A stretch of DNA of 40,526 nt, taken from assembly GCA_905221195.1 (NCBI GenBank), contig CAJNCF010000010.1, forward strand, positions 1-40,526. Direction: 5' to 3'. This DNA comes from a bacterium. GTDB taxonomy: Bacteria > Bacillota > Bacilli > Lactobacillales > Streptococcaceae. How positions within the stretch are numbered: position 1 is the stretch's first letter; every line of letters starts with the position of its first letter. The notes under the pieces were generated by a model. It was given only the letters and a program-made list of their open reading frames with translations. It did no database searches and was not told the origin of the DNA. Both the position numbers and the translations under genes were made by a program. Shown here one piece after another: positions 25,369 to 33,485 of this stretch.

Positions 25369-27345
25369 ATGTCAAATCTATCTGTTAATGCAATTCGTTT
25401 TCTAGGTATTGACGCTATCAACAAAGCCAACTCAGGTCACCCAGGTGTAGTTATGGGAGCAGCTCCGATGGCTTACAGCCTCTTTACAAAACAACTTCGT
25501 ATCAATCCAGCACAACCAAACTGGATCAACCGCGACCGCTTTATTCTGTCAGCAGGCCATGGTTCAATGCTTCTTTATGCTCTTCTTCACCTTTCTGGTT
25601 TTGAAGATGTCAGCATGGATGAGATCAAGAGCTTCCGTCAATGGGGTTCAAAAACACCTGGTCACCCAGAATTTGGCCATACAGCAGGGATTGATGCTAC
25701 GACAGGCCCTCTAGGTCAAGGGATTTCAACTGCTACTGGTTTTGCCCAAGCAGAACGTTTCCTAGCAGCCAAATATAACCGTGAAGGTTACAATATCTTT
25801 GATCACTATACATACGTTATCTGTGGAGACGGAGACTTGATGGAAGGTGTCTCAAGTGAGGCGGCTTCATACGCAGGTTTGCAAAAACTAGATAAGCTGG
25901 TTGTCCTTTATGATTCAAATGACATCAACTTGGATGGTGAGACAAAGGATTCCTTTACAGAAAGTGTTCGTGACCGTTACAATGCCTACGGTTGGCATAC
26001 AGCCTTGGTTGAAGATGGAACAGACTTGGAAGCAATCCATGCTGCTATCGAAACAGCTAAAGCTTCAGGAAAACCATCTTTGATTGAAGTGAAGACCGTG
26101 ATTGGATACGGTTCTCCAAACAAACAGGGAACTAATGCTGTACACGGTGCCCCTCTTGGAGCAGATGAAACTGCAGCAACTCGCCAAGCACTCGGTTGGG
26201 ACTATGAACCATTTGAAATTCCAGAGCAAGTATATGCTGATTTCAAAGAAAATGTTGCAGACCGTGGCGTATCAGCTTATCAAGCTTGGACAAAATTAGT
26301 TGCTGACTATAAAGAAGCGCATCCAGAATTGGCTGCAGAAGTTGAAGCTATTATCGATGGACGTGATCCAGTTGAAGTGACTCCAGCAGACTTCCCAGAT
26401 TTAGAAAATGGCTTCTCTCAAGCAACTCGTAATTCAAGCCAAGATGCCTTGAACGTTGTAGCTGCTAAATTGCCAACCTTCCTAGGTGGATCAGCTGACC
26501 TTGCTCACTCAAACATGACTTATATCAAGACTGATGGACTTCAAGACGATGCCAATCGCTTGAACCGTAACATTCAGTTTGGTGTTCGTGAATTTGCAAT
26601 GGGAACTATCTTGAACGGGATGGCTCTTCACGGTGGACTTCGTGTATACGGTGGAACTTTCTTCGTCTTCTCTGACTATGTGAAGGCAGCTGTCCGCTTG
26701 TCAGCCTTGCAAGGACTTCCTGTGACTTATGTCTTTACCCACGATTCTATTGCAGTTGGGGAAGATGGCCCAACGCACGAACCCGTTGAGCACTTGGCAG
26801 GTCTTCGTGCTATGCCAAATCTAAATGTTTTCCGTCCAGCAGATGCGCGTGAAACGCAAGCAGCTTGGTATCTTGCAGTGACAAGTGAGAAAACACCAAC
26901 TGCCCTTGTCTTGACACGTCAAAACTTGACTGTCGAAGAGGGAACAGACTTCGACAAGGTTGCAAAAGGTGCCTATGTTGTCTATGAAACTGCAGCAGAT
27001 TTTGATACCATCTTGATTGCGACAGGTTCAGAGGTCAATCTTGCTGTCTCAGCTGCCAAAGAATTGGCTAATCAAGGCGAAAAAGTCCGTGTAGTCAGCA
27101 TGCCATCTACAGATGTCTTTGATAAACAAGATGCAGCTTACAAGGAAGAAATCCTTCCAAATGCAGTTCGCCGTCGTGTTGCAGTCGAAATGGGTGCAAG
27201 TCAAAACTGGTACAAATACGTTGGTCTCGATGGTGCCGTTCTAGGTATTGATACCTTCGGAGCCTCTGCCCCAGCACCAAAAGTATTGGCAGAATATGGC
27301 TTTACTGTAGAAAATCTTGTAAAAGTCGTTCAAAACTTGAAATAA
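25369..27345 (+). CDS. tkt: transketolase
   Basis: This 658-aa thiamine-diphosphate enzyme moves two-carbon units between sugar phosphates in the pentose phosphate pathway. The order is the N-terminal TPP domain with [11 protein letters not shown] (about 21) and the TPP-binding [13 protein letters not shown] (about 152), then the pyrimidine domain with catalytic Glu in [13 protein letters not shown] (about 404-417), then the C-terminal domain ([10 protein letters not shown], about 545). Length is normal. It has its own consensus promoter, AAAGGAA ribosome site and a terminator. Codon use is biased toward frequent codons, as expected for a highly expressed gene. Confidence 0.97.
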   Translation: MSNLSVNAIRFLGIDAINKANSGHPGVVMGAAPMAYSLFTKQLRINPAQPNWINRDRFILSAGHGSMLLYALLHLSGFEDVSMDEIKSFRQWGSKTPGHPEFGHTAGIDATTGPLGQGISTATGFAQAERFLAAKYNREGYNIFDHYTYVICGDGDLMEGVSSEAASYAGLQKLDKLVVLYDSNDINLDGETKDSFTESVRDRYNAYGWHTALVEDGTDLEAIHAAIETAKASGKPSLIEVKTVIGYGSPNKQGTNAVHGAPLGADETAATRQALGWDYEPFEIPEQVYADFKENVADRGVSAYQAWTKLVADYKEAHPELAAEVEAIIDGRDPVEVTPADFPDLENGFSQATRNSSQDALNVVAAKLPTFLGGSADLAHSNMTYIKTDGLQDDANRLNRNIQFGVREFAMGTILNGMALHGGLRVYGGTFFVFSDYVKAAVRLSALQGLPVTYVFTHDSIAVGEDGPTHEPVEHLAGLRAMPNLNVFRPADARETQAAWYLAVTSEKTPTALVLTRQNLTVEEGTDFDKVAKGAYVVYETAADFDTILIATGSEVNLAVSAAKELANQGEKVRVVSMPSTDVFDKQDAAYKEEILPNAVRRRVAVEMGASQNWYKYVGLDGAVLGIDTFGASAPAPKVLAEYGFTVENLVKVVQNLK

Positions 27346-27349
27346 TCCT

Positions 27350-27378
27350 AAAAATCAGGGCGCAAGCTCTGGTTTTTC
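27350..27378 (+). terminator. terminator after tkt
   Basis: A 12-bp stem (27350-27361 with 27366-27377) is capped by a GCAA tetraloop, with an A tract on the left and five T on the right. Confidence 0.88.
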
Positions 27379-27402
27379 TTACCAGAAAAGCAAGGTACAA
27401 TC

Positions 27403-27431
27403 TTGTAAAAGTAGCTGAAATTTGATATAGT
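27403..27431 (+). promoter_or_regulatory. yajC promoter
   Basis: -35 TTGTAA (27403-27408), a 17-bp spacer ending in TGA, and -10 TATAGT (27426-27431). Predicted start near 27438, followed by AAAGGAG. Confidence 0.7.
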
Positions 27432-27461
27432 AGTCCTATGTAAAAGACAAAGGAGAATATA

Positions 27462-27761
27462 ATGGAATCACAATATACATTTTTAATCATTCTTGTGGCT
27501 ATGTTGGTCTTGATGTTCTTTACGCAACGCTCTCAAAAGAAACAAGCACAAAAACGTATGGAAAGTTTGAATAAACTACAAAAAGGCTATGAAGTGATTA
27601 CAATCGGTGGACTTTACGGAACGGTCGATGAAGTAGATACGGAAAAGAAAACAATTGTTCTTGATGTAGATGGGGTTTACTTGACTTTTGAACTAGCTGC
27701 TATCAAGACCGTATTACCACTTAAAGAAACAGCTTCACTCGAAGGTGCAATTGAAAAATAA
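27462..27761 (+). CDS. yajC: preprotein translocase subunit YajC
   Basis: This 99-aa protein has a single N-terminal transmembrane helix (about 6-22, FLIILVAMLVLMFFTQR) followed by RSQKKQAQKRMESLNKLQKGYEVITIGGLYGTVDEVD. This is the standard YajC pattern. YajC associates with the Sec translocon and with YidC; its exact job is not settled. SecD/SecF are not nearby. It has its own promoter and a hairpin terminator. Confidence 0.92.
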   Translation: MESQYTFLIILVAMLVLMFFTQRSQKKQAQKRMESLNKLQKGYEVITIGGLYGTVDEVDTEKKTIVLDVDGVYLTFELAAIKTVLPLKETASLEGAIEK

Positions 27762-27787
27762 GACGGGATCACGAACTCCCGTTTTTC
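27761..27787 (+). terminator. terminator after yajC
   Basis: Stem AGACGGGA (27761-27768) with TCCCGTTT (27777-27784), followed by TT. It starts at the last base of the yajC stop codon. Confidence 0.78.
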
Positions 27788-27807
27788 TATAAAAGAAAGG
27801 AAATGGG

Positions 27808-28251
27808 ATGAAAAAACTAGTCTTTGTCTGTCTGGGGAATATTTGCCGCAGTCCTATGGCCGAGTTTGTTATGAAATCAATGACAGATAATTACGAAATC
27901 CAAAGTCGAGCGACGTCCTCTTGGGAACATGGCAATCCGATTCATAAGGGCACTCAGGGAATTTTTCAACAGTATGAGATTCCTTATGACAAGAGCAAGA
28001 CATCTCTTCAGATTACTAAGGAAGATTTTAAAGCCTTTGATTATATTATCGGAATGGACGCTTCAAATGTTGCTGACTTACGTCAGATGTGTCCAGCAGG
28101 ATTGCAAGATAAGATTTACTCATTCGCATCTGAAAGTGTACCAGATCCTTGGTATACAGGAGATTTTGAAGAAACTTATCGGCGAGTTCAAGAGGGATGC
28201 CAAGTTTGGCTAGAACGTTTAGAAAAGGAGAGTGAAGGTGGAAAATCTTAA
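27808..28251 (+). CDS. low-molecular-weight protein-tyrosine phosphatase
   Basis: This 147-aa phosphatase carries the N-terminal active-site loop VCLGNICRSP (Cys8, Arg14) and the general-acid Asp in VPDPWYTGD (about 112). Both are intact, so it should be active on phosphotyrosine or related substrates. It lacks any membrane segment. An AAAGGAAA ribosome site precedes the ATG. The MORN-repeat gene starts within its 3' end, so the two are coupled. It is distinct from the capsule-type Wzb/CpsB phosphatases. Confidence 0.94.
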   Translation: MKKLVFVCLGNICRSPMAEFVMKSMTDNYEIQSRATSSWEHGNPIHKGTQGIFQQYEIPYDKSKTSLQITKEDFKAFDYIIGMDASNVADLRQMCPAGLQDKIYSFASESVPDPWYTGDFEETYRRVQEGCQVWLERLEKESEGGKS

Positions 28252-28648
28252 GAATTTTTACGAAAAGTATCGTGTCTATCTGACTCGTCCACGTTTAGAG
28301 CTTGTAGCAGTAGTTGCCATTGTTTTCTGTGCGGTACTCGTCTTTTTTCTAAATATTCCCGGGAAAGGCGTTCTAAAGCTTGATAATGGAACGATTGTTT
28401 ATGACGGCAGTCTTGTCCGTGGTAAAATGAATGGCCAAGGCACCATTACCTTCCAAAATGGAGACCAATATACAGGTGGTTTCAACAACGGAGCCTTCAA
28501 CGGAAAAGGTACCTTTCAATCTAAAGAAGGCTGGACCTACGAAGGTGATTTTGTAAATGGTCAGGCTGAAGGAAAAGGAAAACTAACAACAGAACAAGAA
28601 GTCGTTTATGAAGGGACTTTTAAACAAGGCGTTTTTCAACAAAAATAA
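28238..28648 (+). CDS. MORN-repeat membrane protein
   Basis: This 136-aa protein has one transmembrane helix near residues 20-41 (LELVAVVAIVFCAVLVFFL). It is followed by three to four MORN-type repeats in the extracytoplasmic part (YDGSLVRGKMNGQGTITF, YTGGFNNGAFNGKGTF, YEGDFVNGQAEGKGKL, then YEGTFKQGVF). MORN repeats often mediate lipid or protein binding. I prefer the GTG at 28238, 7 nt after AAGGAG; the GTG at 28232 is too close. It overlaps the phosphatase gene by 14 nt, which suggests a shared role. Function is unknown. Confidence 0.86.
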   Translation: MENLKNFYEKYRVYLTRPRLELVAVVAIVFCAVLVFFLNIPGKGVLKLDNGTIVYDGSLVRGKMNGQGTITFQNGDQYTGGFNNGAFNGKGTFQSKEGWTYEGDFVNGQAEGKGKLTTEQEVVYEGTFKQGVFQQK

Positions 28649-28650
28649 GG

Positions 28651-28668
28651 CCTCCTTATCAAAGGAGG
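28651..28668 (+). other. weak hairpin after the MORN gene
   Basis: CCTCCTT (28651-28657) pairs with AAGGAGG (28662-28668), loop ATCA. No T tract follows, so termination is doubtful. The GGAGG arm resembles a ribosome site but no start codon follows. Confidence 0.4.
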
Positions 28669-28686
28669 TATTGTTAGAACTCCAAA

Positions 28687-28698
28687 GTAAGCGCTTAC
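28687..28698 (+). promoter_or_regulatory. cre-like perfect palindrome upstream of adhE
   Basis: GTAAGCGCTTAC is a perfect 12-bp palindrome matching the core of the CcpA cre consensus (TGWAARCGYTWNCA). It lies about 165 bp before the adhE -35. CcpA binding is inferred. Confidence 0.6.
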
Positions 28699-28736
28699 CT
28701 GCAAATCCTTTCCTTTCCACCTCCTCTTACAACCAA

Positions 28737-28852
28737 GTTTGTGAAATAAAAAATATTTGAAATAAATTTCACAAACTATGAAGAAAAGACTTGATAAGTA
28801 AAGATAATGAGAAACATTTCACAAACAACTAAAAATTCTTTGTGAAATGTTT
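28737..28852 (+). promoter_or_regulatory. two paired Rex-like inverted repeats upstream of adhE
   Basis: Pair 1: GTTTGTGAAAT (28737-28747) and ATTTCACAAAC (28766-28776), perfect 11-bp arms 18 nt apart. Pair 2: AAACATTTCACAAA (28812-28825) and TTTGTGAAATGTTT (28839-28852), perfect 14-bp arms 13 nt apart. All four arms contain TTGTGAAAT or its complement, the Rex half-site core. The arm spacing is wider than in a standard single Rex box. Confidence 0.65.
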
Positions 28853-28861
28853 ATGAAACTG

Positions 28862-28912
28862 TTTACAAAACATAAATAATGCGTTATAATAAACTTGTGA
28901 AAAAATTAACAA
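28862..28912 (+). promoter_or_regulatory. adhE promoter with downstream Rex box
   Basis: -35 TTTACA (28862-28867), a 17-bp spacer and -10 TATAAT (28885-28890). TTGTGAAAAAATTAACAA (28895-28912) matches the Rex operator TTGTGAAnnnnTTCACAA at all but one position and covers the start site. NADH-sensing repression of adhE by Rex is known in Gram-positives. Confidence 0.75.
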
Positions 28913-28945
28913 AGGATTTGATCCTTGAAAGCTATGGAGGAAAAT

Positions 28946-31597
28946 ATGGCTGATAAAAAAACTGTGACCCCAGAGGAAAAGAAACTCGCTGCTGAAAAGC
29001 ATGTCGATGGTTTGGTGCAAAAAGCTCTAGTTGCTCTTGAAGAAATGCGTAAACTCGACCAAGAGCAGGTTGACTACATTGTAGCCAAAGCATCAGTAGC
29101 AGCTTTGGATGCCCACGGAGAATTGGCTTTACATGCCTTTGAAGAAACAGGACGTGGTGTATTCGAAGATAAGGCAACTAAGAACTTGTTTGCTTGTGAA
29201 CACGTAGTAAACAATATGCGTCACACTAAAACAGTTGGCGTTATCGAAGAAGATGATGTGACAGGATTGACTCTCATCGCTGAACCAGTTGGTGTTGTCT
29301 GTGGTATTACTCCTACAACAAACCCAACATCAACAGCAATCTTCAAATCATTGATTTCATTGAAGACACGTAATCCAATCGTTTTTGCCTTCCACCCATC
29401 AGCACAAGAATCATCTGCTCATGCAGCACGTATCGTCCGCGATGCAGCTATCGCAGCTGGTGCTCCTGAAAACTGTGTGCAATGGATTACTGAACCATCT
29501 ATGGAAGCAACTAGTGCCCTTATGAACCACGAAGGTGTTGCAACAATTCTTGCAACTGGTGGTAATGCCATGGTTAAGGCGGCTTACTCATGTGGTAAAC
29601 CAGCTCTTGGGGTAGGTGCAGGAAACGTTCCAGCTTATGTTGAAAAATCAGCAAACATTCGTCAAGCAGCACATGATATCGTCATGTCTAAATCATTTGA
29701 TAATGGTATGGTCTGTGCATCTGAACAAGCGGTTATCATTGATAAAGAAATTTACGATGAATTTGTAGCAGAGTTCAAATCTTATCACACTTACTTTGTA
29801 AACAAGAAAGAAAAAGCACTTCTTGAAGAGTTCTGCTTCGGCGTGAAAGCAAACAGCAAAAACTGTGCTGGTGCAAAATTGAACGCTGACATCGTTGGTA
29901 AACCAGCAACTTGGATTGCAGAACAAGCAGGATTTACAGTTCCAGAAGGAACAAACATTCTTGCTGCAGAATGTAAAGAAGTTGGTGAAAATGAGCCATT
30001 GACTCGTGAAAAATTGTCACCAGTTATCGCAGTTTTGAAATCTGAAAGCCGTGAAGACGGTATTACCAAAGCTCGTCAAATGGTTGAATTTAACGGTCTT
30101 GGACACTCAGCAGCCATCCACACAGCTGACGAAGAATTAACTAAAGAATTTGGTAAAGCTGTTAAAGCTATTCGTGTTATCTGTAACTCACCTTCTACTT
30201 TTGGTGGTATCGGGGACGTTTACAATGCCTTCTTGCCATCATTGACACTCGGATGTGGTTCTTACGGACGCAACTCAGTTGGGGATAACGTTAGTGCCAT
30301 TAACCTCTTGAATATCAAAAAAGTCGGAAGACGGAGAAATAACATGCAATGGATGAAACTTCCTTCAAAAACATACTTTGAACGTGATTCAATTCAATAC
30401 CTTCAAAAATGTCGTGACGTTGAACGTGTCATGATCGTTACTGACCATGCCATGGTAGAGCTTGGTTTCCTTGATCGTATCATCGAACAACTTGATCTTC
30501 GTCGCAATAAGGTTGTTTACCAAATCTTTGCTGATGTAGAACCAGATCCAGATATCACAACTGTAAACCGTGGTACTGAAATCATGCGTGCCTTCAAACC
30601 AGATACAATCATCGCTCTTGGTGGTGGCTCTCCAATGGATGCCGCTAAAGTAATGTGGCTCTTCTACGAACAACCAGAAGTGGACTTCCGTGACCTTGTT
30701 CAAAAATTCATGGATATCCGTAAACGTGCCTTCAAGTTCCCATTGCTTGGTAAGAAGACTAAATTCATCGCGATCCCAACTACATCTGGTACAGGATCTG
30801 AAGTAACTCCATTTGCCGTTATCTCTGATAAAGCAAACAACCGTAAATACCCAATCGCTGACTACTCATTGACACCAACTGTGGCAATCGTAGATCCTGC
30901 CTTGGTATTGACAGTTCCTGGATTTGTCGCTGCTGATACTGGTATGGACGTATTGACTCACGCGACTGAAGCTTACGTATCACAAATGGCTAGCGACTAC
31001 ACTGACGGTTTGGCACTTCAAGCCATCAAGCTTGTATTCGAAAACCTTGAAAGCTCAGTTAAGAACGCAGATTTCCACTCACGTGAGAAAATGCACAACG
31101 CTTCAACAATCGCTGGTATGGCCTTTGCCAATGCCTTCCTAGGTATTTCTCACTCAATGGCTCATAAGATTGGTGCACAATTCCACACAATCCACGGTCG
31201 TACAAATGCAATCTTGCTTCCATACGTTATCCGTTACAATGGTACACGTCCAGCTAAGACAGCAACATGGCCTAAGTACAACTACTACCGTGCAGATGAA
31301 AAATACCAAGATATCGCACGCATGCTTGGACTTCCAGCTTCTACTCCAGAAGAAGGGGTTGAATCTTACGCAAAAGCTGTCTACGAACTTGGTGAGCGCG
31401 TAGGTATCCAAATGAACTTCAAAGCACAAGGAATCGATGAAAAAGAATGGAAAGAACATTCTCGTGAATTAGCCTTCCTTGCTTATGAAGACCAATGTTC
31501 ACCAGCTAACCCACGTCTTCCAATGGTTGACCATATGCAAGAAATCATCGAAGATTCTTACTATGGTTACAAAGAAAGACCAGGACGCCGTAAATAA
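28946..31597 (+). CDS. adhE: bifunctional acetaldehyde-CoA/alcohol dehydrogenase
   Basis: This 883-aa fusion enzyme reduces acetyl-CoA to acetaldehyde and then ethanol, reoxidising two NADH. The N-terminal aldehyde dehydrogenase domain (1 to about 440) contains the catalytic Cys near 257 (DNGMVCASEQA). The C-terminal iron-dependent alcohol dehydrogenase (about 460-870) contains GGGSPMDAAKVMW (about 558), IPTTSGTGSEVTPF and the iron-binding His residues in HSMAHKIGAQFHTIHGRTNA. The enzyme assembles into spirosomes. The start at 28946 follows ATGGAGGAAA; a TTG 21 nt upstream is less likely. Codon use is strongly biased, indicating high expression. It is monocistronic with a strong terminator. 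Confidence 0.98.
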   Translation: MADKKTVTPEEKKLAAEKHVDGLVQKALVALEEMRKLDQEQVDYIVAKASVAALDAHGELALHAFEETGRGVFEDKATKNLFACEHVVNNMRHTKTVGVIEEDDVTGLTLIAEPVGVVCGITPTTNPTSTAIFKSLISLKTRNPIVFAFHPSAQESSAHAARIVRDAAIAAGAPENCVQWITEPSMEATSALMNHEGVATILATGGNAMVKAAYSCGKPALGVGAGNVPAYVEKSANIRQAAHDIVMSKSFDNGMVCASEQAVIIDKEIYDEFVAEFKSYHTYFVNKKEKALLEEFCFGVKANSKNCAGAKLNADIVGKPATWIAEQAGFTVPEGTNILAAECKEVGENEPLTREKLSPVIAVLKSESREDGITKARQMVEFNGLGHSAAIHTADEELTKEFGKAVKAIRVICNSPSTFGGIGDVYNAFLPSLTLGCGSYGRNSVGDNVSAINLLNIKKVGRRRNNMQWMKLPSKTYFERDSIQYLQKCRDVERVMIVTDHAMVELGFLDRIIEQLDLRRNKVVYQIFADVEPDPDITTVNRGTEIMRAFKPDTIIALGGGSPMDAAKVMWLFYEQPEVDFRDLVQKFMDIRKRAFKFPLLGKKTKFIAIPTTSGTGSEVTPFAVISDKANNRKYPIADYSLTPTVAIVDPALVLTVPGFVAADTGMDVLTHATEAYVSQMASDYTDGLALQAIKLVFENLESSVKNADFHSREKMHNASTIAGMAFANAFLGISHSMAHKIGAQFHTIHGRTNAILLPYVIRYNGTRPAKTATWPKYNYYRADEKYQDIARMLGLPASTPEEGVESYAKAVYELGERVGIQMNFKAQGIDEKEWKEHSRELAFLAYEDQCSPANPRLPMVDHMQEIIEDSYYGYKERPGRRK

Positions 31598-31610
31598 TTG
31601 TTATCAGCCT

Positions 31611-31638
31611 AGAGGCAGGAATTTCCTGCCTCTTTTTT
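31611..31638 (+). terminator. terminator after adhE
   Basis: A 10-bp stem AGAGGCAGGA (31611-31620) with TCCTGCCTCT (31624-31633), then a T run. Confidence 0.92.
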
Positions 31639-31718
31639 GTAATTCTATTTGAAAAATGGTATAATCATCGCATATATTTGTTTGAATATCAAATCTTTTA
31701 TAATCATGCGAGGGGCAA

Positions 31719-32639
31719 ATGAACAAGATAAATGAGTTAGGGGATAAAGTGCGACTTTTAAGAGAGGAGAAAGGGCTTAGTCGTCCAGTATTTTGTGGGG
31801 ATGAATCCGAATTATCAGTCCGTCAGCTGGTGCGGATAGAAAAAGGAGAATTTCGCCCAACGATAAAAACACTAGAATATATTGCAGATAGGTTAGAAAT
31901 TCCGTCCTACGTCTTGATGCCAGATTATAAGGAATTACCCAAGCGTTACCAAGAATTAAAATACTTTCTTCTTCATCATCCTGACTACGGAGACAAGGAG
32001 TTGCAAGAACAAAAGGAAGAATAATTTGATGAGATTTTTGAGTGTTTTTATGATGATTTGCCACGTGATGAGAAAGTGGTAGTGGATTGTCTTCAAGCTA
32101 TAGATGAAGTGAGAGCGACGGATAATGAACAGTATGGAATAGCGCTTTTAGATGAATCTTTTGAGGAACTATGGAATCAAAGAGAGTTTTCCTTTTCAGA
32201 TCTTTTAAAAATTAGATTGTATTTTTTGTGTAGTTATTTAGAAAATATAAAAAAAGGACAGTTATCTATTAGCGAACAGCAGAAACTTCAATTAATGTTT
32301 CAAAAAGTGTGTAATAACGTAGAAAATAGCGGTACGGACGATTTATTTCTTGTTCGTGATGTGTTATTTGCAGGGCTAGGAAGTTGTGAATTATTGAATG
32401 ACTTAGAGTTATTTAAGTTAGCTGTGGAAAAACTTAATTGGATTTCTGAAAAAACACGAGATTTCCAAAAGCAACCGATTGTCTTGATGGTGGAGTGGAA
32501 ATATTATCTTCAGACTGATTATGATACGGCCAAACAAAAGTATGAAGAAGCAAAAATGATGGCGAGGATGTTTGGCAATGAGCAGTTAATCCTTAGTTTA
32601 GATAATGAATGGGCCGAGGATCTAGAAAGATATCGTTAA
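31719..32639 (+). pseudogene. XRE-family (RNPP-like) regulator interrupted by an in-frame stop
   Basis: One reading frame runs from the ATG at 31719 to the TAA at 32637-32639, broken only by a TAA at 32022-32024 (codon 102). Read through, it would encode about 306 residues. Residues 5-65 form an XRE helix-turn-helix (LGDKVRLLREEKGLSRPVF, ELSVRQLVRIEKGEFRPT). The second half (FDEIFECFYDDLPRDEK onward) is helical with tandem pairs like the peptide-binding TPR domain of Rgg/PlcR/PrgX regulators. Without read-through, a 101-aa DNA-binding fragment is made. The downstream part has no ribosome site and only a TTG (32058) near its start. GAGGGG precedes the first ATG. It lies next to an ABC exporter that it may once have controlled. 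Confidence 0.8.
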
Positions 32640-32651
32640 AGAGTTTATAGG

Positions 32652-32688
32652 AGTGACATTTCTGTCATTGGAGAAATGTCGCTTTTTT
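32652..32688 (+). terminator. terminator after the XRE regulator gene
   Basis: A 12-bp stem (32652-32663 with 32672-32683), loop GTCATTGG, followed by TTTTT. Its T tail overlaps the -35 of the ABC operon. Confidence 0.87.
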
Positions 32689-32761
32689 GTTAAAATGAAT
32701 TTTACTTGATATACATCTGGTACTGATGCAACTTGAAGGATTTTCTATCAGTATGATGTAT
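32687..32761 (+). promoter_or_regulatory. ABC-exporter promoter with long inverted repeat
   Basis: -35 TTGTTA (32687-32692), a 17-bp spacer ending in TGA, and -10 TATACA (32710-32715). A two-part inverted repeat begins inside the -10. ATACATC (32711-32717) and TACTGAT (32721-32727) on the left match ATCAGTA (32747-32753) and GATGTAT (32755-32761) on the right, with a 19-nt centre. All fourteen arm bases pair. It is a likely operator or leader hairpin. Confidence 0.65.
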
Positions 32762-32791
32762 GACGATAACAGTTTTAATAAGGGGGAAAGA

Positions 32792-33475
32792 ATGTCTATT
32801 TTATCCATTAAAAATATTTCAAAGTTTTACACTTTGGACGGTAAACATCAAGAACAGGCTTTAAAGAATATAAACCTGCAGATTGCAAAAGGTAAAATTA
32901 CAGCGATTTACGGTCCGTCAGGCTGTGGCAAAACCAGCTTGCTAAACATTATCAGTGGTCTAGATAGACAATACGAAGGAATTTTAGAATTTAAAGGGGA
33001 ATCCCTCCGTGACTTATCAGAGATTGAACTAACTCAATTTCGTAAAGATAAGATTGGATTTGTGTTTCAAAACTTTAACCTCATTCCTCATCAGTCTGTC
33101 TTGGACAATGTCAAGCTACCTCTCTATGTCAAAGATTTATCTGACAGGGAGATGACAATGATTGCAAAGGAGCAATTAAGTAACTTGGGCATGGAGCCTT
33201 TTATTGCTAAAGATGTTAAACAGCTTTCTGGCGGGCAAAAGCAACGTGTAGCAATCGCGCGTGCTTTGGTGAATCAGCCTGATATGATTGTAGCAGATGA
33301 GCCAACGGGTTCGCTGGATTCTCAATCCCAAGAAATGGTATTGGAAGTATTTAAAAATTTAGCCCAAACAGGGAAAACAGTATTGATCGTAACCCATAAT
33401 CCAGAGGTTGCTGAATATGCAGATGTGATTATCAAAATGAAGGATGGTGAAGTCGTTGAAGAAGTCAAAAAATAA
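32792..33475 (+). CDS. ABC transporter ATP-binding protein (MacB/LolD type)
   Basis: This 227-aa ATPase pairs with the permease encoded next. Walker A is GPSGCGKTSL (about 40-49), the Q-loop is GFVFQNFNLIPH, the signature is LSGGQKQRVAIARAL (about 141), and Walker B is MIVADEPTGSLDSQ with the H-loop His in VTHNPEVAEYAD. All are intact. Proteins of this type drive MacB/LolCDE/FtsX-like exporters, often for antimicrobial peptides, lipoproteins or peptides. The ATG at 32792 follows AGGGGGAAAG. An in-frame ATG at 32726 lies only about 4 nt from the predicted transcript start and has no ribosome site. Confidence 0.94.
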   Translation: MSILSIKNISKFYTLDGKHQEQALKNINLQIAKGKITAIYGPSGCGKTSLLNIISGLDRQYEGILEFKGESLRDLSEIELTQFRKDKIGFVFQNFNLIPHQSVLDNVKLPLYVKDLSDREMTMIAKEQLSNLGMEPFIAKDVKQLSGGQKQRVAIARALVNQPDMIVADEPTGSLDSQSQEMVLEVFKNLAQTGKTVLIVTHNPEVAEYADVIIKMKDGEVVEEVKK

Positions 33476-33485
33476 AGGATTATCA

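Noticed and set aside
32058..32639. Separate gene starting with TTG for the second half of the XRE regulator
   Set aside because: It is in the same frame as the upstream half with only one stop between, has no ribosome site, and has no early ATG or GTG. It is treated as the 3' part of one broken gene.
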